Below are positions 11,893-23,437 of a DNA stretch of 64,000 nucleotides, piece by piece. The notes beneath the pieces were generated by a model that did not search any database, had not been told where the DNA came from, and saw nothing but the letters and a program-made list of their open reading frames with translations. The stretch is from Ganoderma boninense (taxonomy: Eukaryota > Basidiomycota > Agaricomycetes > Polyporales > Polyporaceae): assembly GCA_002900995.3 (NCBI GenBank), contig CM035304.1, forward strand, positions 2,946,823 to 3,010,822, written 5' to 3'. Positions within the stretch are counted from its first letter, which is position 1. The number at the start of each line of letters is the position of its first letter. The position numbers and the translations under genes were made by a program.

Positions 11893-14456
11893 ATGTTCCC
11901 TGCTGTTGATACGGAACACTTCGTCCAGCATTTCGTTGCTCGAGCCCCTCTGGATGTTCAGCAGCGCGACCATCCATTTCACGACATTGGCATGCGACAA
12001 CCACCAACCACGGAATCCGAGATGTGCAAAGAATATGTGGGTCATACAATTCCTGATACTGTTGATCGATATTCACTCATAGCATGTCTAGGCAACCCGT
12101 CTGAAATCCGTCTTCCCCGACACGGAGTTCACGTTTCTTCCTTTCGCCCCGGACAACGCTGAAGTTGATTCCGCACCTGCACCTCCGTGGTACCAAATAG
12201 ACTTGCCCCTCATGTGCCACCTCATCAACGACGACCCTTTCGACGACACACTTCCCACTGGGGCTCCTCGCGAGCGCGAACGCAGAGAAGCCTATGACCA
12301 AGTTTTCGCGCAAGCTGGGACACATCCTCCATCGTCAACATCGTACCTTCCTGTTCATGATCATCTTCGTTGGCTCCTGCGCTCGGCTGGTACGCGTCGA
12401 CCGCTATTCCGTCTTCGTGACGAGGCGGTTCGAGATCGCGGACGGCGACATCCTCATCGACTTCCTCGCGCGCTATATACAGCTCTCGCCCGCCGACCGT
12501 GGTTACGACACTAGTGCTCAGTACATCGACCCCACCGCGCAAGAGTATGGTTCTCTCTCCGACCAAATGAGGAGGTTCTGCAAGATGCGAAGATGCGTAA
12601 AGAGGAGGACCATATTATCAACTTGTGGAGCGCTTCGCTCGACGAGACGTGGCCGTGGTGGAAGCTCTGCATCCCCGACGAAGTGACCGGTAAGGACCGC
12701 TTTTTCCTCACAGGCAAACCGTCATTCCAGGCTCCAGGCATTCTGGGTCGCGGCACTCGTTGCTACATCGCGATTGAACTCCTCCAGCGCGGAAAGAAGC
12801 ATGTCCCCGACACAAAGTTCGTCTACCTCAAAGACTGTTGGCGCGTGGTCGTGGGCGGTGCATCCGACGTAGCTATGGACATCCAGAAAGAAGGTACTAC
12901 CCTGGCGACGTTGAACAAGGCAAAGGTGCAGCATGTTCCGACGCTTGTGGCTCTCGGCGACATCGAGGATCAAGTCACGACAGCGCATGAAGCCTGGAGG
13001 GAGGTTAACGGGAAATTCAAATGTCGTATGAAGACGCACCGTCACTATCGCCTTGTCGTCAAGGAGATCGGAAAGCCGTTGTCCGACTTCGAGGACAGTG
13101 GCGAGCTTGTACTCGCGTTGTACGATTGCCTTCGAGGTGAGTTTTCTCCTTTGTGCTTCGCAGAAGTCTCGTTCACTGTGCTAATGCCTTTTTTTTAGCT
13201 CACCGCGATGCGATGGATGCAGGCATTATACATCGAGATATCAGCGGGGGTAACATTCTTCTGTACAAGTCGAAGGGCAAGAAGGGTTGGCGTGGCCTTC
13301 TCACCGACTGGGAGTTGTCTAAGGACAGCAACGTCCATCCTGACCCGCGCCAGCTTGGACGTACGGTAAGACTTCGTTCTAGTATCAAGCACATGTATCA
13401 GTGCTAACGTAACTTCTCAAGGGCACCTTGCAATTCTCCGCAGTGCGCGTTCTCGACAAGCCCGAGAAGACGATCACAGTCTCGGATGAGATCGAGAGTT
13501 TCTTCCACGTCCTCATCTACTACTCGGTCCGGTTCCTCCAGCATAACCTGGACGACAAGTACGTCGGGCCCTTCCTCAACAAGTACTTCGACCCAGCCTC
13601 CGGCTTGATCGAGACGGGAAAGCTCGTGGCTCCGTACTTGAAACGCTCAGCGATGACAACGGGCAAAATATTGCTGGAGCCGTGTGGTGGTTCGGGCGTT
13701 CTGCAGTTCAAATGGGTTAATGTCAACGAGCTCTCCCAGCCTCCGGCAGCTCCCAACGGCGGCCCTTCTGCCGACTACTATCACCCGCTGAACAAGTTGA
13801 TCCGCAAACTCCTTTCTTGGTTCCAAGGACTATACACGCTCTACCGGAGTCTCGACACGGTTGTGGTGTCTGATCCTTCGCAGGCTCGCGTCGGTGGCAG
13901 GGTCCCGCTGGTCGATTCGGACGACTCGGACGACGCTGACTCCGACTCTGACGACTCTGACGACTCCGACTCCGACGAGCGAGAGGGGTCTTCCGCTAAG
14001 GACTGGAGAAAGGCGGCCAAACTGAGAAACCACTCCGCGGCCTTGAAGCTTTTCCGCAAGACCATCAAGAAGACGTTCCCGCGCGACAAGGGCAACGACA
14101 AGCGGGCCGAGAAAGGTTACACGTCCCGCTCTCCCGAGACCCTGCAGTTCTCCGAGCTGTCGAGCTTCTCAGGCTCCAGCCCAATGTCCGCGAACCAACT
14201 TGAAGATCCGGATGCCCTTCTGCCCGACGGACCCGCCCCGAATGCGTTTGCGGAACTCCTCGCCGCAGCCGCAGACAGGGAACAGGAACAACGACAGGCC
14301 CCTGCTGCAGAGCCCGAGGTGGCGGAGGACGTGGAGCTCGAAGAGTATGACGGCCCGCGCACACCTTCCCCCTGCCCCAGTCGACCCAAGCGCGGCCGTG
14401 AGGACGACGTCGCACCTAACGTCTTGGGCACCTCCGAGAAACGCAGCCGCTGCTGA
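11893..14456 (+). pseudogene. FunK1 fungal-type protein kinase, copy 1, internally out of frame
   Basis: The four-exon layout is the same as in the other copies: 11893-12036, 12092-13136, 13199-13365 and 13422-14456. Exon 1 is degenerate and short but still ends in a PTTE...KEY block. Exon 3 carries the catalytic loop HRDISGGN and the DWE triplet that replaces DFG in this family (LLTDWELSK). Exon 4 opens with GTLQFSAVRVLD and continues to an acidic SD-repeat tail (about 13909-13980) and a final KRGRED block. Within exon 2 the segment of about 12320-12590, which reads HRQHRTFLFMIIFVG and RVDRYSVFVTRRFE, lies in a different frame from the sequence on both sides. Two indels of opposite sign are implied and the exon length is restored. 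As written the protein would stop at 12514. A dead gene is most likely; paired sequence errors are possible. Confidence 0.75.
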
Positions 14457-15511
14457 GGGCTGCGCAATTGCGCTCGGACCCGAGTCCCCATCTTCGTCTT
14501 CGCTCACTTTCTTCGATGTGACTCTGTGCACCTGACATATTGTCTGACTGTGTCTTCGGAACGCTCAGTTATATCGGACGTTTGGCTCTGATTCTCTCTC
14601 CCCACGTACACCCACTTGCAATTGCTCTTTACGATCTTTTCGCTATTGGTCATAATTAGCTTTTGCCCATATCCGTCTCCGCACACGTTGCATGGCTGTT
14701 CGCATTTCATTCATGCATATGTATCGTACACAATTAGGTCCCATAATATTGACCGGAACATACTGAACACACACAACAGGCCGGTCGGCGAGACCTCACG
14801 GCGCCAGAGTCAGCATTTTAGCTGAAGGCGGACGGAGACTCGGAGAACTTAACGCGAACCTGACACCTTAGGCAAGCTATGCGTCGGGGCAGACTAAAGC
14901 CTCAGATAAAACGAGTCGGACTCCTAGTCCTCGGACGTTGCATTGCGCAGGCTGGAGACTGGTAGCTTAGAATCCAAGTACTTCAAATGGAGCTCAAGTT
15001 GCACTGGCAGTCAACCGTACCGTGGCTTGAGGCTCTCGGGCCGGGAGCGTTTTTCGGGCCGCGGTGACGTTGCTCACGCTGGGTGTGGCCGCGCTAGGGC
15101 TTGCCCTCACCCAGAGGACAGCGATGGGACTTGTCTTCATACCTTACTCTCCCTTTCCGTCATTCTGGCCCTTTGAACGTGCTGAATCCCTTTTCCCGCT
15201 GCCTCTCATCTTCAGCATGCCGAGGTGTCGATATTCCGGGGCTAGAGCTCAGGCTCATGAATCTCGTCTGAGTATCCCAGCACGGCGCAGGGTGGTATAT
15301 CCACGCATTCAGTTGGCTAGCACACATACTCTGTAAGTGCAGCCAAATGCTTGTGAAGTCGAGGGTTTACCGAAGTTGGGACGGCGTGACGCCGAAGGTA
15401 AGCGCTCTTTTTTGTGTCTGTCGTCTCACTGAGTCTGGCTCCGACCACATCCCTTTGCTCCCCTTCCTCCTACGTATTCAACTTGTTTCATCCCTAAAGT
15501 GTCAGTATTTT
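14457..15511. other. Intergenic between FunK1 copies 1 and 2
   Basis: About 1 kb without a supportable gene. The last 150 bp carry a GTAAGC donor-like site at 15398 and a pyrimidine-rich run. They resemble the leader before copy 3 (near 19881), so a 5' UTR intron shared by the tandem copies is plausible. Confidence 0.4.
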
Positions 15512-18440
15512 ATGCTTGGCTCTGATTTCACTCTAGTAGTGACTCTACAGGCCCCTCTAGTTGCAGAGGCTTCCTTTTCCGACGCCAAGTTCACTCAAAC
15601 CACGTCTGACTCCTACGGAACGACATCATGCTCCACGTTTCCTTGGTCATCGAACCCTCCAAGTTCCTCGAGGTTTTCTTTCCAGAGAATATCCCAGTCA
15701 TTCCAACTGGAAAACAAGCGCATCCCAAACCCCTTAATCCGTTTACGAGCATGGATAAACCAACCACAGAGAAGATGATGTATGAGGACTACGTGAGTTG
15801 CGTCTGACCCCTACACCTCTCCCTTATTCTTATTATTATTTCAGACTAAGCGTCTCAACAAGATAATTCATGGCTCGGGTTACATATTCGCCGTGACGCC
15901 GTACAAGGCCGATAACACCACGAACCCCAGGCCCGCAGTCGTCGGCATGTATCCTCCCAAGCACATGCAGGAGAAGGACCAGGCGAAGGGGTTGTACCCT
16001 GGGGAGAAGAAGGACGTCAGACGTATATCCTGGTCTAGTATCGATCTTCTCGCGCAGTGCAACCTCGAAGTTGACCCGTTTGAGAACGGGGTCGACACCG
16101 GGCGGTCATCGAGACACAAGCGCAGAGACGCGTCTGGCCAGATCTTGTCGACCGTCGAGCTCACCTTCGACCACCAACAACGCACATTCATCTTTATGCT
16201 CATCTTTATGGGCCTAGACTGCCGCATCCTCCGTATGGACCGCCTTAGTCTCTTCGTCACTAAGCGATTCAACATCGCCACAACAAGCTTCCTCGTCCAG
16301 TTTCTCCGGCGCTACGTCAAGCTCTCCCCGAGGCCCGTGGCTACGACACTACTGCTCAGCGCATCTTCCCTGGAAGCACGCTGTCTGGTATGATGAAGGA
16401 ACGTCTGTCAGACGTGGAGAAGATGTTGGAGGAGCAGAAGGCCTTGGAATCGGGGGAAGGGGACGCCAGGCTGCTTGGAATCGGGGAGAGGGATCGAGTG
16501 GAGGAACACGTCGTCGAGCTTTGGAGAAATGCCCTCGACGAGAAGTGGCCATGGTGGAAGCTCCGTGTTCCTGACCAGGCGACGGAGAAGGACCGTTGGT
16601 TCCTCGTTGGCAAGCCGTCGTTTCAGGCCCCAGGTGTTCGGGGCCGCGGCACTCGTTGCTACATCGCTGTCGAGCTCTTCGAAGGCCATGGCGAGCAGGT
16701 GCTTGACATGAAGTTCGTTCTTCTCAAGGACTGCTGGCGCGTACTCGACCGTGGGGCAGACGGTCCAGCAATGGACATTCGGCAGGAAGGACTCACCTTG
16801 CAAAAGCTGAACGGTGCGCATGTCAAGCATGTTCCAATGCTTGTTGCACACGGCGATATCAATGAGCAGTCTACGCAAACTCCTGCAGCCGGAAAAAGCG
16901 TGGACGATCAACACAAACGCCATCTCAAGATGTATCGACACTACCGTCTCGTCGTGAAGGAGATTGGAAAGCCGTTGTCCGAGTTCGAGAACAGCGGTCA
17001 ACTGCTACGAGTGTTATACGACTGCCTGAAGGGTACGTATTCCCTTCACGCAGATGTCGTTTCTACCCTGACTTCGATTTTATTCCTATGACAGCCCACC
17101 GTGACACCATGGCCATCAACATCGTCCATCGGGACATAAGTGGGGGTAACATCCTGCTTTACAAGAATGAGAGGGGCCGGTGGCGAGGTTTGCTTACTGA
17201 CTGGGAGTTATCAAAGGACACAAGTATCGATTCCGGCGCGCGACAGGTCGGCCGTATAGTAAGTTGTTTTCAAGTTCTCTTCCCGTCATATTCTCACATG
17301 TTGATCTGACTTGTCCAGGGTACCGTGCAATTCTCTGCTGCGCAGGTTCTTGACCACCCCTCAAAAATGATCACGGTCACAGATGAGATCGAATGCTTCT
17401 TTCACGTGCCCATTTACTACGCCGTGCGGTTCCTCCACCACAACATCCCAGACGAACTTGTGGGCTTGTTCATCGAGAACTACTTCTATGTCTCTTCTGG
17501 CACGACTGCAACCGGCGAACTCAATGCCCCATTTTACAAACGCCAAGCCATGGACTTCGGACGTATAATGCTTGAGTCTTACGGCGTCTTCGACCATCTC
17601 CGGTTTATGTGGGTCGACGACGAACCACAAGGCGAGGCTCAAGGCGCCGATCCTCCCGCATCCTCGCTGACCCCGCCGCCGCAGGATTACGACTCGCACC
17701 CACTGAACGACCTTGTCGAAACTCTCCTCTCCTGGTTTCATGCCGTGTACACGATCAATTTTCTGGACGGACAGGCCGCCATTATCAATGCATCATTGTG
17801 GGGTGGCGCATCTCCTCCTCCCGGACTCCGCCGTGGCAAGCTTGCTGTTGCGGAAGACTCGGACTCGGAACCCGAGAGGGAACCCCGCTCTCGTCTTCCC
17901 CGGGATTCCAGCCCAGACCCAACTCGCCCATCTCCTGAGAAAGAGATGGAGTTACGGGCCCTTGCGGCACACCTGGACGGCCACACGCATGTAGTGGCGC
18001 TCTTCCGCGACATCTGTCACGAGTTATTCCCCAGCGACAAGACCAAGGACAAGCGGCCTGAGAAGGGCTCCAAGTCGTGCTCCCCCCAGCCTTCGCAGTC
18101 TTTTGTGGTCTCTGAGTCGTCAGAGGTCCGTCTAGAGTCCAAGGATCGGCTTGACGAGCTTGAGGGGGCCGGCGCCCGTGCTCCACGGTTCGATGGACCT
18201 GCGCCTTCTGTCAACTTTGCGTCGCTGGCTATGAACTCGGACTTGGATTCGGATGGGGAGCCGAGCCGACGGCGCGCCCCTCCTGCGGCTGCGGTGCCGG
18301 CGGAGGACAAGCTCGAGCACGACAACGCTCCTCACCACTCGCCTTCACCTGGCTGCACGAATCGACCAAAGCGTGTTCGCGAGGACGGCGTCGCGCCCAG
18401 TGGCCTACTAGGCACCTTTGGCAAACGAACCCGGTATTGA
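15512..18440 (+). pseudogene. FunK1 fungal-type protein kinase, copy 2, frameshifted twice
   Basis: Exons 15512-15792, 15845-17032, 17095-17258 and 17319-18440 match copies 1 and 3 in junction positions. Exon 1 changes frame between AKFTQTTSD and LRNDIMLHVSL, near 15600-15615. The expected first codons (MSRTRS in copy 3) are gone. Exon 2 changes frame at about 16328: copy 3 reads SPEAR while this copy lacks one base after CTCTCCCC and runs to a stop at 16393. Downstream everything is open: WPWWKLRVPDQ, FQAPGVRGRGTRCY, HRDISGGN, LLTDWELSK and a long Ser/Pro-rich tail ending in FGKRTRY. The kinase core is therefore well preserved, which suggests recent inactivation or base-calling errors. No substrate is known for FunK1 kinases. 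Confidence 0.75.
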
Positions 18441-19969
18441 AGGCGTCCCGGACGTGCTCATCTTTTAAATTCCTTGTCCGTCCTACGCGTGCTTGCCTGA
18501 TAGGATCTTGGGTCTGCCTGCATCCCTGCCATCATTTACTTGTACTGTCGTGTTGACTCAATGTGTCCCAGACCCTCGTCATACACTTACATTTCCTGTC
18601 GCTCTCCACGCTCTCATCTACTGTACCCCGTGATCGTTGTCTTTGGGCCGTGTAGCATCCATGTCCACCGCATTTGTTCTCGTATCTCACACATATACTG
18701 CACCAAATTCTGTCTCATGATACTGACTATAACACATCGACATTGTCCCACCCTTGTGGCAGGAACGACTTGCTGACAATGCGCGAAAATTGTACACATC
18801 TCCCGTTACTACCTACTCTCACTCGGGGTCGCCACTGTATGGGCAGTAAATAAGTACTTATGTAATTCTACATGCTCAGAGCTGGAGAACTAAGTGATCG
18901 CCATCATCCGAGGACAGTTGCGTCGACTGGGATTTTATAAACCACACTCAAAGGGAGCAGCGTCACCCTTGTACTGGTACAACTTCGGGACGTCCGGTAG
19001 GGCTACGAGAATGCCGTTCTCAACCCCTCCCCCATGTCCCTGCATGAACCATCGTAGACGATATTGGAAAGCGTGGGCGCGACGACGGCGAGGGTAAGCT
19101 GTAATGGGCCGCAGTATGCAGCAGCAAGACTATATATTTGAGTATGTACCTGTAATGGGCTACGAGTACATGATAGTTAGCAACTAGAATGCAGGAAGAA
19201 CAGGAGCAGGGAAACTCACCCTCAGTATGCAGCAGCAAGACTGAGGGCGGCGAGACGAGCGAAGGCAAGTATATGTGAGCGAGGATGTACGCACCACGGA
19301 AAGCGGCGGAACGTCAAAAACTAACGAAAAAGGAAACACAGCGGGCCCGGTGACTCAACGCCCACGCGGTGTGGCCGCGATGTTGTGGGCCAGACTCGAA
19401 CCCGACGACTCGAGCACGATTGCGTGCTCCAACAGACGATCTTGAGGACAATGAGCTCTGAAGCATGCTCGTGTGTGACTGCGGCGAACAGACGTTCAAA
19501 CTCAGTCACTGAACAGCGGCACTGCCACTGATTCGAGCGGTCTCCAAAACTTGTACTTACTTATCCACCATCCTCTCTTTCCCCTCTCCGCTGATGTGAC
19601 ATTGGTACGTTTTTTCGTGTATCTCAGAATAAGAATACCATTCAGGTAAGTGGTTGAAAGTTCAACTGAATATTATCGGAGTAGGGCCGTGACATCGTAC
19701 TTAATAGTCACGCGGCTCAACGGAGCCGCCGCTAGCTGGCGCTTGTCACTATCTGGTTGGTTTTCAACGACCATCACTGCCACTTGGCCGTCCATTGTCC
19801 TCTCTTTCCCTGTCCTGGCTCAATCCTTTTTGGAAAGACACTCGGGCAACGTGGCCTGTCTAGTTATAAGAGTGTCTCCAGGTAAGTGTTCGTTTCCTAC
19901 CGTCTGGTTCCAACCACCGCATCCCTTTCAACCACTCCTCCCCACTACCACATCGTTTTCATCTTCAAC
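18441..19969. other. Intergenic between FunK1 copies 2 and 3
   Basis: 1.5 kb with no gene I can support. It contains a short direct repeat, CAGTATGCAGCAGCAAGACT, near 19112 and 19223. The last 150 bp are a pyrimidine-rich leader with a GTAAGTG donor-like site at 19881, followed by the start codon of copy 3 at 19970. Confidence 0.45.
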
Positions 19970-22553
19970 ATGAGTCGTACACGCTCTAGTGTCCCAGGAT
20001 CTGACTCTCCTCTAAAGGCTCATCTAGTTGCTAAGGCTCCCCTCGCCAACGCCAAGCTCACCTGGAAGGAAAACCACCGCGAACTACGCCGCGACATGAT
20101 GAACGTCTCCTTGATCACCGAACCCGACAAGTTCCTCGATCTATTTCTCCCAGAGCCTGCACAACCTAGCGCAAAGAAGTCACGTCGCAGTAAGCCCTCC
20201 AATCCATTCGCAAACATGGAGAAGCCAACCACAGAGAAGATGATGTACGAGGACTACGTGAGTCGCTTCCAACTCCCTACGCCTATCTCTCCTTACCAAG
20301 CCTCTGTTAGCCCAAACGTCTCAACAAGATCATTCGTGGCTCGGGCTGCGCGTTCGTCGCGACGCCGTATAAGGCCGACGACAGCACCGACACCAGGCTC
20401 GCTGTCGACTGCGGCATGTATCCCCGCGACCGCATGCCCACGAAGGACCTAACGAAGGGGATGGACGCCAAGAAGAAGAAGGACTTCCGCCGTGTCTGCT
20501 GGGCCGGTCTCGACCTCCCCGCTGAGTGCAAGCTCGAGGACGATCCGTTCGACGACAATGTCGACACTGGGCGGCCGCACAACGAGAAGCGCAAAGACGC
20601 GTCTGGCCAGGCCCTGTCGTACATCGAACTCACGTACCACCACCAACATCGCACGTTCGTCTTCATGCTCATCTTCATTGGGGTCAACTGCCGCCTCCTC
20701 CGTGTCGACCGCTCTGGTCTCTTCGTCACCAAACGATTCGACGTCACCAAAACGGACTTCCTTGTGGAGTTTCTCCGGCGTTACGTCAAGCTCTCCCCAG
20801 AGGCACGTGGGTTCGACACGACGGCTGAGTACATTGACCCCCTTGAAGACGAGCTTGCGGGGATGATGAGGGAGCGACTGGCAGAAGTAGAGCAGGCCTT
20901 AGAGGAGCAGAAGGCTTTGGAGGAAGGGGACGCGGCTGGGGATGTGGAGGACGAGGGTCGAGTGGAGGAGCATGTCGTCAAGCTCTGGAAGGACGCCCTC
21001 AATGAGAAGTGGCCGTGGTGGAAACTCCGCGTTCCCGACGAGGTGACGAAGAAAGACCGATGGTTCCTCGTTGGTAAACTGTCCTTCCAGGCTCCCGGCG
21101 TTCGGGGCCGGGGCACTCGTTGCTACATCGCCCTCGAACTCTTCGAGCATGAGGGCAAGCGCAAGCTCGATACAAAGTTCGTTCACCTCAAGGACTGCTG
21201 GCGCGTCATCGCAGATAACGCCTCCGATCAAGACATGGATATCCGGAAGGAAGGCGACACGCTGGGGAAGCTGAATGGCGCGAACGTCGAGCGTGTCCCG
21301 ACGCTTGTTGCGCATGGCGATATCAAGGACCAAGACACGAGCGCGAGTCCTAATGCTTGGAAGACAGTGAACGAAAAATTCAAGTGCCGTCTCAAGACGC
21401 ATCGACACTATCGCCTGGTCGTCGAAGAGATCGGGAAGCCGTTGTCTGACTTCATGTCCAGCGGCGAACTTGTCGTGGCATTGTACGACTGCATCCAAGG
21501 TACGTGTTAGTTTTACAATGTTTTACCTCTCATCTGACGTCGTTCACATCTTAGCCCACCATCAAGCGATGGCAATCAAGATCATACATCGGGATATCAG
21601 TGGCGGAAACATACTCCTGTACAGGAAGAAGGGCGAGAACGAGTGGCGTGGTCTGCTCACTGACTGGGAATTATCCAAGGACAGCGAAGTGTATCCTAAG
21701 GCAAGACAGGCTGGTCGTACAGTGAGAGGTCCCTTCATTGCTGTGTTTACGTGAGATGCTGACATTGTTTCCCTAGGGCACCCTGCAGTTCTCAGCGGTC
21801 CGCGTCCTCGATGACCCTTCAAAGCCGATCGTTGTCGCGGATGAGCTTGAATGCTTCTTCCATGTGCTCATCTACTACGCCGTCCGCTTCCTCCCACACA
21901 ACCTGCCGGACAAGTCCGTTGGGGTATTCCTCAACAACTACTTCGATGCAGCCTCCGGCCGGACACAAAAAGGCGAGCTCACGGCCCCAGCGTTGAAACG
22001 CCGATCTATGGAAATGGGCAACATCAACCTCAGAGAATTTGGTGTTCCTGACACTCTGCAGTTCATGTGGGTCGACGACGAGTCAGCACAGGTGGCTCAC
22101 CCTACGACTAGTAACCCTCCTCCAGATTCAGAGTTCGTCCACCCATTGAACGAACTCATACAAACATGGCTTTCCTGGTTCAGTGCGCTCTATACTCTCG
22201 ACAACCTGCGAAAGCCGTCCACGATTAGCGCCCCTTCTAAACCCCGGAAGGGCGGCAAGTTCAACGTGCTTGCGAAGATGAAGAATCGGCGCACGGGCGC
22301 TGCTTCGATGGTCGGCGATCAGCCGGTTCAGCCGAGCCCCGAGGCACTAGCACAGCTCGAGAGTAGGGCCAACAACCTGGACAACCAGCTGAACGTCCTC
22401 GCGTTGATCGAGGAGATCTCCGCTCAGTGGCAGTTCCCCAACGAAGACAAGGGCAGAGACAAGAGGCCTGAGAAGGGCTACTCTCCGTGCTCGCCCGAGA
22501 CCCCGCAGTTCACGGAAGTCTCTGATTTCGCTGACCCAGAGCCGGTGTCCTGA
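19970..22553 (+). CDS. FunK1 fungal-type protein kinase, copy 3 (open kinase domain)
   Basis: Exons 19970-20257, 20311-21499, 21555-21721 and 21777-22553 give 806 residues with all phases closing. The N-terminal region ends at KPTTEKMMYEDY, followed by an exon-2 lobe with HHQHRTFVFMLIFIG, WPWWKLRVPDE and GVRGRGTRCY. The catalytic loop is HRDISGGN (His504-Arg505-Asp506, Asn511). Asp-Trp-Glu 529-531 stands where other kin have DFG. Exon 4 begins GTLQFSAVRVLDD and carries ELECFFHVLIYYAVRF. FunK1 kinases (Pfam Pkinase_fungal) are greatly expanded in mushrooms; their targets are unknown. The frame stops after DPEPVS, earlier than in copies 1 and 2. The following 250 bp still resemble their tail but are out of frame, so the C-terminal tail has been lost while the kinase domain remains open. 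Confidence 0.85.
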
Positions 22554-22810
22554 CGAGGAAGTCGAAGACGGTGGCATCGCGGTGCCCAACGCACCCGCTC
22601 CGGCCGCCTTTGCTAAGCTGATGTAGCCCGCGCTGACGAGGGAGATGGTGAGCCTGAGCGTCGTGTCGTACCTTTGGCCATGCCGATTACAGCGGACTGC
22701 CTCGAGGACTATGACCGCTCTCGTACGCCTTCCCCCTGCCCTAGTCACCAAAGCGTGGGCGTGAGAACGATGCCAAGCCAGAAATCTTGGGCAAAAGGAG
22801 CCGCTACTGA
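22554..22810 (+). pseudogene. Decayed C-terminal tail of FunK1 copy 3
   Basis: After the stop at 22553 the DNA still encodes, in shifting frames, pieces like the tail of copy 1: a TPSPCPS-like block near 22722-22745 and a basic end near 22790-22808. This is the former 3' end of the kinase gene, now untranslated. Confidence 0.5.
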
Positions 22811-23036
22811 ACGCTACCCATTTCGCTCGTCTGCTTTGGTATACACTTGAATTCCGCCTGGTCTCTCTTCGCCTCCCTGCTTTCTGACCGTGTTGTGGTA
22901 AGGTACCATCATTCCGAACGCTATCGTCTAGAGTATCCTCTATCTTGCATGTCTACTTTCCCTTTTTCTCTCGCACCGCTCTCCAATCTACTACATACAG
23001 CGCTCCCTCATGACTAGCTCTCAATTATATCATATC

Positions 23037-23160
23037 TGTTGGAATAGAATCCACATTCAGACGCTACACCGGTGAGATGGTGTAGTGGTTACACATCCCA
23101 ACGTATATGGGAAGACCCGGGTTCGATCCCCGGTCTGGCCAGTATTTTCCACGTTCAATA
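23037..23160 (+). repeat. Left terminal direct repeat (LTR-like) of the mini-element
   Basis: 124 bp, repeated at 23314-23437. It holds the first tRNA-like sequence (23071-23141). Confidence 0.8.
23071..23141 (+). tRNA. tRNA-like sequence (anticodon position GTA), copy 1
   Basis: It folds as a cloverleaf of 71 nt. The acceptor is GGTGAGA with TCTGGCC (one G-G mismatch at pair 4), the D stem GTGT/ACAC, the anticodon stem TCCCA/TGGGA, the loop ACGTATA, a 4-nt variable loop, and the T stem CCGGG/CCCGG with loop TTCGATC. Both pol III promoter boxes are intact (A box TGGTGTAGTGG, B box GGTTCGATCC). The base before the anticodon is C rather than the near-universal T, and the acceptor mismatch adds doubt. 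The D arm and the AGACCCGGGTTCGA part resemble eukaryotic tRNA-Glu, so a tRNA-derived promoter module is more likely than a working tRNA-Tyr. Confidence 0.6.
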
Positions 23161-23313
23161 GGTTATGAGCCCTGTGACGCTAGCTCGTCACAGACATGGT
23201 TGCAGTAGCGGGTCACCACGTGACCCTCTCCTACACTAGGGTAATCAACCATGTCTGCAGCTGGAAAATACTGGTCCCCTCAACTGTTCGTCTTCATATG
23301 ACTTCAGGGGGCG

Positions 23314-23437
23314 TGTTGGAATAGAATCCACATTCAGACGCTACACCGGTGAGATGGTGTAGTGGTTACACATCCCAACGTATATGGGAAGACCCGGGTT
23401 CGATCCCCGGTCTGGCCAGTATTTTCCACGTTCAATA
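23314..23437 (+). repeat. Right terminal direct repeat (LTR-like) of the mini-element
   Basis: Second copy of the 124-bp repeat, offset 277 bp from the first, followed at once by the ATATC target duplication. Confidence 0.8.
23348..23418 (+). tRNA. tRNA-like sequence, copy 2
   Basis: Same 71 nt as at 23071-23141, with the same unusual C before the anticodon and intact A and B boxes. Confidence 0.6.

Larger units (their letters stand above)
23037..23437. mobile_element. Miniature LTR-type element with tRNA-like sequence in each terminal repeat
   Basis: Two direct repeats of 124 bp (23037-23160 and 23314-23437), identical as far as I can compare by eye, flank a 153-bp centre with no coding capacity. 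The 5-bp sequence ATATC stands directly before (23032-23036) and directly after (23438-23442) the unit, as expected of a target duplication made by an integrase. Each repeat begins TGTTGGAATAGAATCC, which is close to the start of Ty1/copia LTRs. The centre ends in a purine run (AGGGGGCG) just before the second repeat, a possible polypurine tract. These traits fit a TRIM, a non-autonomous terminal-repeat retrotransposon in miniature. The repeats end in AATA rather than the usual CA, which is atypical. A segment of the centre (GGAAAATACTGG) is the inverse of the repeat end. Confidence 0.75.

Noticed and set aside
19330..19470. Possible tRNA on minus with a GGTTCGAGTC B-box-like stretch
   Set aside because: The T stem does not pair and no A box or acceptor stem fits.
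23037..23437. CRISPR-like repeat unit
   Set aside because: Only two copies, 153 bp apart, with a target duplication; it fits an LTR-type element in a eukaryote.
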